Shown in pieces: positions 55,150-64,000 of a stretch of 64,000 bases of DNA. Source of the DNA: Ignelater luminosus (lineage: Eukaryota > Arthropoda > Insecta > Coleoptera > Elateridae); contig VTPC01089963.1 of NCBI GenBank assembly GCA_011009095.1, forward strand, positions 911,883-975,882. Reading direction: 5' to 3'. The notes beneath the pieces were generated by a model. It searched no databases and was not told the origin of the DNA. It saw nothing but the letters and a program-made list of their open reading frames with translations. Made by a program: the position numbers and the translations under genes. The first letter of the stretch is position 1. Every line of letters begins with the position of its first letter.

Positions 55150-57480
55150 TTCTTCTTCTTCTTCTTCTTTTCTTATTATAGGCAGGTGCCTGTTTTTCTT
55201 CTTACGGTGTTTCTGTATCAAGGCTGCCAGCTTTCCATTCATCGTTTACTCGGTCTTCCAGGGTTCCTTTTTCCTTGTAGTTTCATATCTCTAGTTATTT
55301 TTATCAGTCTATTATCTTCTGCTCGGCTGATATGATTATTCCATTCCGATTTTCTGCTTTTGGGGAATTCTACGATATCTTGTACTTCGCATTCTTCTTT
55401 TATTGATGCGTTTCGAACTCTATTTAGTCTTGTTTTTCTCACTAACATTTTTAAGGTGTTCATTTCCGTGGTGCGTTGCAGTTGTTTCGTTCTGGCTGTC
55501 TGTCAAAACTGATCTTACATTTGTTTTGTAGATCCTTACTTTGTTTTCGTTGCTGAGATATTTGTTTCTCTGAGACACTTTAGCTTCCTTCATTATCTGT
55601 CGTCTGACTTTTGTGTACAGTTACCGATCGCTCTATATTTCTGCTCCCAGATAGTCAAAGCTCAGTACTTGTTCTGTTTCGTTGTTTTTTATAATTAATT
55701 TACATAGACGTGGTTCTTTAGATATCACCGTTGATTTGGCTTTAGTTGTTGATATGAGCTAATTATACTTTTTGCTTTCTATATTGAACCTGTGTAATAA
55801 CCTTTGAAGGTCGTCTTCCGTATTTCTGATGAGGACTGCGTTGCGTCGTGGGCATAGAATATTACCCTATTTCCCATCATGTATCCGTTTAGTTTGTCTA
55901 ATTTGCTTATTAGTGTGTCTATGAATACGTTAAACTGGGCTCAACGAGTCTCCTTGTCTGATACCTATATTATTTGGTATCTCGTCCGTTATTTCTTCTT
56001 CCACTTGCATTCTCGTTGTCGTTCCCATGTTCATTTCGTGGATTAATTGATGAGCTTGAGTGGTATGTTAATGCTGCTGCAGGGACACACATAAAGGCTG
56101 GTGAGTTGAATTCGATCGCTTTTTCAGTGATCTGTCTCATTATAAATATCGCGTCTCTCGTCGAACGATTTTTCTGGAATCCTTGCTGCTATTCTTTTAT
56201 TTGTAAATACGGGTCTAATCTATTTAAGATTATTTTTGTTAATAACTTTTGGGCGCTACTTAGGAGTATGATACCTGGTAGTTATTGGGGTTGTCCTTAT
56301 TCCCCTCTTTGAATATCGGAATTGTTGTATTTGTTTTCTATTCTCATGAGATTTTGCCGTCTCTCGTGATGATGTAATACACCTTTATCAGTTCGTCCTG
56401 TAAATGACCTCCTCCGTACTTAATCAGCTTACTTGTTAGTGTTGATTCCCGGCGCCTTCCTGTTCTTCAACTTTTTTATTGTTTCCACTACTTCTTCCTT
56501 TTGCATTTCTATTCACTGGTTATCTTCCCCTAATGTTATATTTTGTTGTTCATTTTCTTCTTGTTCCTTATACAGATCTTTAAAGTGTTATTGCCATTGT
56601 TTGCTGCTTATTTTATTTAGTTTTATGGTCTTATTAATTTTTTTTTTGGTTACATATTAATCGCCATATTTTCTTCTGGGCGCCATACAAATCACTTTCT
56701 ATATTCTTAGCGAATCTTTCCCAGAAGTCTTCCTTGATCGCACGTATTTTTATGTTTGTTTCATTTCTTATTCTTGTACACGCCTGTCGGTCTTCTGGGG
56801 GTTTTGTGGTCATATACTTTAGGTAAGCGTTTTTTTTTGTTCTTAGTTACTGCTTTTACTTCCGGGGTGTACCATGGAGTCCGGTATTCTTTTGTTTTGT
56901 TGATATTATAATTTCACATTACCGTAGCGCTTCTTCTGCCGCTTTCAGAATGTTTTCTTTAATTTTTTCCCATGCTGTATCTCCTTGGTCTTTTTTCTCA
57001 ATGCTGTTAGCGTTTATTTTTTCTATTAGTCTTCTTGTGTACAGGTGTTTAGTTGTTTAGTGTTCCACGGATTCGATATTTACTTTTTGTAGTGTTATTA
57101 CCTTTGGCTTCTTACGTGAGTTTAAATTATATTGCATCTTTATTTTTTCTAGTAGTAATTTGTCGTCTGAGCCTATATCCTTGGGTTTAAATTTCTTGTT
57201 CATTATCATATAGTCAGTCATCGATTGTTGTCCTTGTGCATTACTAAATGTGTACTATTATTTCCAGGCATGTTGAAAGAATGTGTTGTTTATTCCGGGC
57301 GCAAAAATCCTCTAACAAATCTCTACTGTCATCTTTTTCCTTATTTATGGAATCTTTGTTTTACTTCTGTTACTATATCGTTCCCTATTCGGGCATTCAT
57401 ATCACCCATTATGATGATTTAGTCATTATTGGGTACCTATCTAACTGCAGTTATGGAAGAGCTATTAGGTATGCTTCTCT
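55150..57480 (-). mobile_element. RTE-like LINE, endonuclease to 3' end, decayed
   Basis: Minus-strand reading begins with MGDMNARIGND (about 57385-57425) and MTDYMIMNKKFKPKDIGSDD (about 57160-57225). The catalytic SDH motif is SDD here. The linker follows (about 56700-57130). RT motifs are FQKNRSTRDAIFIMRQITEK (about 56120-56180), IPNNIGIRQGDSLSPV (about 55930-55985), EDDLQRLLHRFNIESKKYN (about 55765-55825) and SFDYLGAEI (about 55640-55665). The carboxy terminus reads KVRIYKTNVRSVLT, then SEWNNHISRAEDNRLIKITR and GKRNPGRPSKRWND (55230-55350). It ends in an A-rich (GAA)n tail at 55150-55175. The YADD box is lost. The tail abuts the Transib relic. Confidence 0.82.
55152..55174 (-). repeat. (GAA)n run, LINE 3' tail
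   Basis: A seven-unit TTC run on the plus strand, GAA on the minus strand, exactly at the 3' end of the minus-strand LINE. Confidence 0.8.
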
Positions 57481-57484
57481 TGCA

Positions 57485-58480
57485 CATTCAAAAAATGAAG
57501 GAAACGCCTATCGGTGTCTTCAGATTCGAGCTAAGTAAAGTCTGCAAACGAGGAAATCTGATTGGGGAGTTAAAAATCTCAGTAAAAACTAAACTAAAAT
57601 AAATCATTGAGATTCGACTAGGATAAGTGCTTCAATTATCTTTAATCATGAACTATGCGAAGTGAGTGGATCCACATCCAACAAAAAAAGTTATTCAAAG
57701 ACTTATAGAAGTAAATTTGCTATATTAAACTAATACTCCAAGACAGACACAAGTAAAAATGCTTTATCAAAGAGATACCTTCTTAACAAAATGGGTAATA
57801 TTAACAAAAATATAACTGGAAACATCAGAACACGTAGAACCTTATTTAAAGTTTTGTATCAAAAATTAAACACGTCTATCGTTGAGCACAGCGTTCAACG
57901 TGACTATAAGTAAAGGAAATACTGTGTAATGTAACGAAGACTAAGTCATCTAGAACATGCGTTCTCCAGGATGTCAAAGAAATAGTTCCCAAAAGCATCT
58001 TAGGTTTCTTTAAGAACCTCAGCTTGAAATGGCAATAAATAGAGAAGGGAATCGCAAAAGCTCATTTAGTTCGCAGTAAAGAGAGACTTAAAGTCTAAAC
58101 AACCCATATTAAACAGAATACAACAGATTAAAATTTGTGTTCAACCATATCTTGTTTTTGAATTTCGAGTTTATGCTTTTCTTTGCAAATTCTTTTTTTA
58201 TTTATTATTTTTATTCTATGTATTACATTATTCTGTTTTTTCTCTATTTTGTGACTCTTTTTCTATAGTTTCTTCTGTCTAAAGTACAGTTCCAGCTTTT
58301 CTTGATGTCATACTTATTACCACTTTTTCATTTCTTCTTGCAACTTCCTGGTACTTATTTATTTCCTTGAGTCTGTTTTAAGTTTCCGTCTACCGTCTTT
58401 ACAAAGCCAGTGTAACATATTTAGAGCTCCTTATATTTTATTTTGATCTATTGTAATATTGAAAATATTTATTTGCAAAT
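57485..58480. other. Unassigned sequence between two LINEs
   Basis: No recognisable frames on either strand. From 58180 to 58330 the sequence is T-rich. Confidence 0.4.
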
Positions 58481-58484
58481 TCTG

Positions 58485-58954
58485 GCTGCCTAGGTGCTAG
58501 TATCCATTTAACCAGCCAGTGCAACACACCAAAAGATGCCGTTCCTAAATGTATCCATTGTGGAGAAAGCCATTCAGTAAACTGTCGTGAGTGTATGGTG
58601 GCTAAAGAACTCCAGAAAATAAAAAATAAACAATTGAAAAAATCAGACTTACCTAAACAACCGCAAAGAGCAACTCAGAGACCCTCACATCCAAAACCTG
58701 CTCAAGGTAAAAACAATGCTGCAAACAACAAACAAGCAGCTAGACTATATAATGTACTAGTCAGTACTACTACTAATGAAAATAATAATCAGAACCAGAA
58801 TAAGAATGATACTAATAACCAAATCCAAAACAAATCTTCCTTAGATGCAATGCTGAACCTTATATTGGAGAAGCTAAACGCACTGGATAGGAGAGTAACA
58901 AACCTTGAAAAACGTAACCAGAGTACGATACCTAAAATCAGAAATCTAGAATAA
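58485..58954 (+). pseudogene. Jockey LINE ORF1 (gag-like) carboxy terminus
   Basis: The frame starts mid-protein with SIHLTSQCNTPKDAVPKCIH and CGESHSVNCRECMVAKELQK. The CxxCxxxHxxxC knuckle lies at about 58553-58590, followed by a Lys/Gln/Asn-rich tail. The tail ends with a helical segment (DAMLNLILEKLNALDRRVTN) before a stop at 58952. This matches the nucleic-acid-binding ORF1 protein of Jockey-type LINEs. The upstream zinc knuckles and amino terminus are lost, so the element is 5' truncated. ORF2 starts within a few bases of the stop, as is usual for Jockey. Confidence 0.78.
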
Positions 58955-61600
58955 TGGAATGGAATACCAATAGCCTTTTACAGCACCAAAGAGAACTTCA
59001 AGTTGTTCTTGACATAGACAAAGTAGATGTATGTCTCGTAGCTAGAATGCACTTTACTAAGGAATCGTAATTGATATTCAGTGTAGCATACAATCCACTT
59101 AGAAAATGTAGTCAAAGGAGGCAGCGCAATAATAATAAACCCGACCATATCACACCATCAGAAAGTGGGCTGGCAGACAGAAGAAATACAAGCTACGGCT
59201 GTAAGCATTAAAACTATAGCCTGTAATAAGATAGTGGCGGTAGTATACTGTCCACCAAAACATAGTATCAAAGTGGAATTATACAAAGAATTCTTGAGTT
59301 CCACAGGTAACAGATTTGTGATAAATGGAAACTACAACGCAAAACATACGAAATGGGGATCAAGATTAATAACTACGAAAGGTAAAGAATTACTAAAAGC
59401 TTGTAAACAATTGAGTTGTAATGCGATACCTAATGGAAAGCCAAAGTCAACTTGCTAGTTGACCGATGAGAACAAAGAACCTGACTTGATTGACTTCCTT
59501 ATATTCAGGAATATAACATCAAACTATTTGGAAATAGAAGAAGCATAGGATATGAATTCAGACCATCTTCCATCCTTCTAACATTCAGCGAAGAAGTGAT
59601 ACAAAAGGAGTTATATCCTAGACTAGTAAAGAGAATGGCTGATTGGAAAAGTTTCAAACAAGAACTGGGAACAATGATCAACCATTCTATGCCGCTAAAA
59701 ACAAAAGAACAACTTGACGCTGAAGTAGAACTCATCACAAAGCAGACCCAAGAAGCAGCATGGAACAATACCCCGACCATTCTAACTAAAATAGAAGGGA
59801 AAAATTATCCAAAAGAAATAAGAGATATAATCTCAGAAAATAAAAAACTTAGACGTAGGTGGCATCAAAGCAGATATCCGCCTCATAACACAGAGTTAAA
59901 CAACGCAATGCAAAAACTCAAAAGGGAAAACCAAGAATATAATAAATCAATTGGAGTTCACCTTAGTGAATTGACAGATGACAAAAACACTGACTACTCA
60001 TTATGGAAGGCTACCAAGAAACTGAAAAGACTCACCATGCATAACCCTCAATTAAGAAATGCAGATGGTAGCTGGGCCAGACATAATTAACAAAACGCTA
60101 AAAGTTTTGCAAAACATCTAGAAAACACATTCCAACCAAACAAGAAAGAAGACCTTGAGGAATGGAACGATATCTATCCAGAATAAATTAAATTAAATTT
60201 GTTACCCCTAAAGAGATCCAAAAAGAGATAAAAGAAAATATTAATCCTAAAAAAGCCTCTGGATTTGATCTGGTGGCAGGAGAAATTTTAAAACAGCTTC
60301 CAAAAAGCGCAATAGTGAAAATTACTAATTTAATAAATGTATCATTTAGACTTAAGTACGTGCCACTTGATTGGAAAGTGGCAGAAGTCATAATGATAGC
60401 AAAGCCAGATAACCCACAAACTGAAGTTTCATCTTACAGGCCTATATGTTTGTTGCCTGTATTATCAAAACTGTTTAAAAAACTCCTATTAAAAAGATTA
60501 AAACCAAAAACAGAAGAAAGAAACCACATCGACCTTGGATTATAGAATAACCAATGTCATAGAAAAAGCGCTGTAAGGAAAAGAAGAATATCTCATTCAC
60601 AAACTGAAAAGAGCATCACCAACACTATACTCTCAATTATTGCAATCTTACGTCTTAAACAGATTCTTCAGAATCAAGCAAGAAAAGGCATATTTCAAGA
60701 TAAAATAAATCAAGGTGGGAGTACCACAAGGTAGTGTACTGGAACCGGTACTCTACCTGTTATACACCAGTGATATTTCGGATCTTGAAGAAAACATGAT
60801 AGGAAATTTTATTGATGATCAAGCTTTTCTATCAATTGGAGAAGAAGCTGCAAGAAAGCTGCAGACTTCAGTGAATAAATTCAATCATTGGACAAAAGAA
60901 TAGAGAATAAAACTTAATGGTACAAAATCGGTACCGTCAGTTATACCTATAAAAAAGAGCGGTATCAGCCCATCAGAACAGACAACATTCAAGTTCCTGT
61001 TGCAGATTGTGCAAAATACCTGCGGTTACATTTAGACAAGAGACTACGTTGGAAAGTCCACATTAAAAAGAAGAGAGAAGAACTCAATATAAAATTTAGA
61101 AAGATGTATTGGATGCTCGGGAGAAATTCTAAATTATCGATTGATAATAATTTATTAGTCTATAAACAAATACAATACTAAGACCAGTATGGACATACGG
61201 CGCACAGCTTTGGAGATGCGTCAGTAAGAACAATATTGATGTAATCCAGAGGTTCCAAAATAAAGCACTGAGGAACAGCATTAATACTCCATAAGAAACA
61301 GCTACCACCGGAATCTGAAGATAAAAACTGTGGAACAGATAATAGCCAAATGTGCCAGTAGGCATGCGCAACGTCTATTTCAACACGTGAATGTCGAGGC
61401 CATCCAATTCCTCGGCAATACAGATATAGAGAAAAGGCTCAAGAGGACAAAACTCTTCGAGTTAGTAAAATGAAAATAGTTAGTGTAAAAATCAGAGCAT
61501 TGCAAGTACGTTAGAACCTATAGAAACGTTATTGAATGAAACTATAGTTTTTGAAAATACAACTTTAGCAATTTAAGTTAAAATAAAACCGCTCATTGAT
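58953..61600 (+). pseudogene. Jockey LINE ORF2: endonuclease and RT, several breaks
   Basis: ORF2 opens MEWNTNSLLQHQRELQVVLD, then CLVARMHFTKES (endonuclease, with the usual ETHF changed to RMHF). It continues with VVYCPPKHSIK, NGNYNAKHTKWGSRLITTKG (59325-59385), EPDLIDFLIFRNI and NSDHLP (about 59558-59575, catalytic SDH). A clean spacer frame (59596-60090) is followed by RT motifs: INPKKASGFDLVAGEILKQL (60240-60300), EVSSYRPICLLPVLSKLFKK (60424-60483) and VGVPQGSVLEPVLYLLYTSD (60714-60773). The catalytic box reads FIDDQAF instead of FADDTA (60810-60830). KLNGTKSV, LDKRL-type thumb pieces and a tail to about 61600 follow. A deletion at about 60545-60650 removes part of the palm. Confidence 0.83.
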
Positions 61601-61604
61601 CTTC

Positions 61605-62145
61605 TTGATCAGAGTGTAGTAAAAGCAACATACCCTCGGAAGGTATAAAAAAATTGTGGCTGCAATTCTAGGTTATCACAGTTTAACTGTTTATATTATT
61701 CGAGATTCTTTTATTAAATGCTAATTTCCAAAAGTGAAACCTTTAACATAGAAAACAGAATTGAAAAAAGAAGAAGACGTACAGACCGTTAAAAATACAG
61801 AATTTTGCACCAAAAATTGATTGTAGACAAGCTTCCAAGTATGGTATTCAAATATCTAACGACATTCTTAGGAAGAGAGAGATGAAGCAGATATATTTAG
61901 ATCAACAAACCAGTGGTTATATCTTTTGGTTAGATGTAACTAACTATATTAAAATTTAAAACCATAAGTGCAATCGTTTCATTGCATTGTTAGTGTAACT
62001 GGTCAAAAGACATTCCATGGTACGTATCTCAAATTAATTGTTGTAAAGAAAAATTCGTAGCAGTAAATCTTTGTTACAAACAATAAATAAATACTGGAAT
62101 ATTTATAAAACAATTTTAGCACTCCCAGTAAAGCACCTAGTTATA
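61605..62145. other. Unassigned sequence
   Basis: No frame or repeat recognised. At 62149-62170 the phrase CAGTGGCGTACCTAAGGGGG resembles terminal sequences found on several DNA transposon families, but no partner end is visible. Confidence 0.35.
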
Positions 62146-62174
62146 TTTCAGCAGTGGCGTACCTAAGGGGGCGT

Positions 62175-62455
62175 GGATAATTATACAAATTATACAAACA
62201 AGTAAAAATAGAAGAAGCATATAAATTGGGAAATAGAACATGTTTGGTAAAAACAGGAAGCAAGGAAGATAGAAACGAGATAATGTAAAGCAAAAAGAAT
62301 CTAAGACTGATTAAACATGAACAAGTATACATAAACAACGACCTAACAAAAGAAGAGATGCGTATACAACGCGTAATCCGAAATAGAGCAAAAGAAGAAA
62401 TAAGCAAGGGCAACCAAGTTAAAACCGGATACCAAAAGACAAGCACATCCTAAAA
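62175..62455 (+). pseudogene. LINE ORF1 carboxy-terminal fragment
   Basis: The plus strand reads KIEEAYKLGNRTCLVKTGSK, then HEQVYINNDLTKEEMRIQRV and IRNRAKEEISKGNQVKTGYQ. The pattern (IN)NDLTKEE-x-IQR-x-IR-x-KE-x-KGNxxKxGxxK closely parallels the ORF1 remnant at 19610-19760 (ESDLTEREKDIQREIRKQSK). Both elements therefore carry the same kind of ORF1. It is broken by one stop. Confidence 0.65.
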
Positions 62456-62569
62456 AAATTCTAAAAAACTACCAAGATACACCACTGTATAACAGACACA
62501 GAGAACAAAAACAGAAAAGACGTGGTAAAACGGACAACAAACAAGTAAATATAATAAGAGACAAATCTA

Positions 62570-64000
62570 AATTTTTTCTGGGCTACTGGAACGTCCAAAC
62601 AATAGCCGAAATAAGCAAAGCCAAACAAATATCAAAAGAAATGACAAAGTACAAGATTAAAATACACGGGCTTAGCGAAACTAGGAGGAATGAAATAGGA
62701 AATATGACACTTGCAAATGGAAACCAAATACGCTCTACTCAGGATATGAATACAAAACTTCCAAAAAAAGGGGAGTAGTTATTATGATAGATAAATCAAT
62801 TAAAAAAAGCTTACTAGAATGGAAAGGTAAAACAGAAAGAATAATATGCGCACGGTTTAAAGGGAAATACAAAAATATAACTATTATAAATGTCTATAGC
62901 CCTACAAATGATAAAGACAATCAAACTAAAGATACCTTTTATGAGGAACTCCAAGCAAACTGAGCAATTACACAACGGAAACAAGCTAGGGACAGTCAAG
63001 GCAAGGAAAAAATCATGGGAAACACGGAATGGGGAAAATTAACGAAAATGGCCGTAGACTAGTAGACTTCTGCTTGACAAATAATTTAGTTATTGCGGAT
63101 ATCTTATTCAAACACAACGACAATTACAAAGTAACTTGGTAATCACCTGGAGGTATCTATAGAAACCAAATTGACCAGATAATGATTGAAAGAACATGGA
63201 GGAATTACTTACGAAATAGAACAGTGATGAGGGGTGCAGATGTAGAAACAGACAATCAACTTCTGAGAGCCAAAATAAAAATAAGCTTGAAGAGCAACAA
63301 CATCCTACCGGTACGCACAAAATTTGATGTTGACACAATAAAAGAAAATGAAGAAATACTGGGGGAGTATAAGAAGAACATGCAAAAGAATATCGGAGAA
63401 ATTAACCCACTTAGAAAAGCGCAAACGAAACAATTGGACACAAAGTCGGAAAACAGAATCCATTAATAACAAGCGCTATTTTAAATACAATCGAAGAGAG
63501 GAGGAGAATAAAAAGGAAATGGCTGAATGCAGAAGACGAAACAAGAAAAAACCAAGTACATAGAGAATATTGGAATAAAAACAGAGAAGTAAAGAGGAGG
63601 GCAAGAAAAGACAAGAGAAATTACCTTGAAAACCTGTTAGAAAAAACAGAGAAAGCAGCCCAAAGGAGAGATATAGATTACCTACACTAAATAACAAAAA
63701 AAAAACGTTACGGGAAAAAGAACCAAACCCATTAATAGATTACAAAAAGCAAACGGAGAAATACTCAAAAGCGAAGGCGACATCATAAGAAAATAGATAG
63801 AAGAGTTTGCGGAAATGTACAAGAAGAAAGAAGCAAGAGATATAGATGAACTAGAGGGAAGCGAGCCGCTAAACATAAATCAAGACGAAATTACAATGTG
63901 GGAAATCCAGGAAGCAATTGACAGTATGAAGAATGGTAAAAGCGCAGGCATGGATGATATCCCCATAGAACTTATTAAAGCAGACAAGGAAAGATCTATA
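62570..64000 (+). pseudogene. LINE ORF2, endonuclease to RT start, leaves window
   Basis: The endonuclease is recognisable: GYWNVQTIAEISKAKQISKE (62581-62640), HGLSETRRNEIGN, then KKGGVVIMIDKSIKKSLLEW and KGKYKNITIINVYSPTNDK (62770-62920). After several breaks comes RGADVETDNQLLRAKIKISL (63230-63290), where the usual GSDHxLL reads ETDNQLL, so the catalytic Asp-His pair is altered. The long Lys-rich linker follows. The RT opens with INQDEITMWEIQEAIDSMKN, GKSAGMDDIPIELIKADKER (63878-63997), running off the end of the window. Stops and shifts are frequent from 62960 to 63200. Confidence 0.8.

Noticed and set aside
62149..62170. CAGTGGCGTACCTAAGGGGG as a transposon terminus
   Set aside because: It resembles ends of some DNA transposons, but I could find no inverted partner or target duplication within reach, so no element is called.

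Overview
This window looks like a transposable-element graveyard from an animal genome, most likely an insect or other arthropod. The base composition is AT-rich. The mix of element types (RTE-like, R1/LOA-like, CR1/Jockey-like and Jockey LINEs; Ty3/gypsy and BEL/Pao LTR elements; a Penelope-like element with a GIY-YIG domain; mariner, rosa-like DD41D, pogo and Transib DNA transposons) is what arthropod assemblies commonly carry. I found no host gene with a convincing exon structure, no rRNA or tRNA gene, no CRISPR array and nothing bacterial. All assignments come from reading translations against remembered family motifs; no search was run. Clade names for LINEs are therefore provisional.

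Layout. 0-3.1 kb: minus-strand gypsy pol (protease to RNase H), then the 3' end of an R1-like LINE. 3.1-7.5 kb: a three-level nest, in which LINE A is split by LINE B, and LINE B by a mariner. 7.5-12.3 kb: mostly empty, with a minisatellite, a second mariner relic with three stops in one frame, and a plus-strand R1-like LINE tail. 14.8-16.6 kb: minus-strand CR1/Jockey-like LINE. 17.9-22.0 kb: two oppositely oriented halves of a conserved gene family of unknown function, then an RTE-like LINE with ORF1. 24.4-30.3 kb: arrays of a degenerate repeat of about 270 bp, interrupted by an RTE-like LINE that runs into a 400-N gap and by a possible DNA transposon. 31-38 kb: gypsy integrase scrap, R1-like LINE, and a Penelope-like element holding a rosa-like DD41D element.

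40.7-50.7 kb: gag scrap, a pogo-like element inserted in a gypsy integrase, a long decayed BEL/Pao element, a LINE tail, and a Tc1/mariner-type element with terminal inverted repeats of over 300 bp. 53.1-57.5 kb: a RAG1-related Transib transposase relic followed by a decayed RTE-like LINE in the same orientation. 58.5-61.6 kb: a Jockey LINE. 62.2-64 kb: another LINE that leaves the window.

The only long, clean, family-typical open reading frame is the 361-residue DD41D transposase at 36261-37346 (minus), flanked by near-perfect inverted repeats and a TA duplication. It is the best candidate for recent activity. The other elements are broken by stops, frameshifts or internal deletions, so no working pathway is encoded here beyond possible transposition of that one element.
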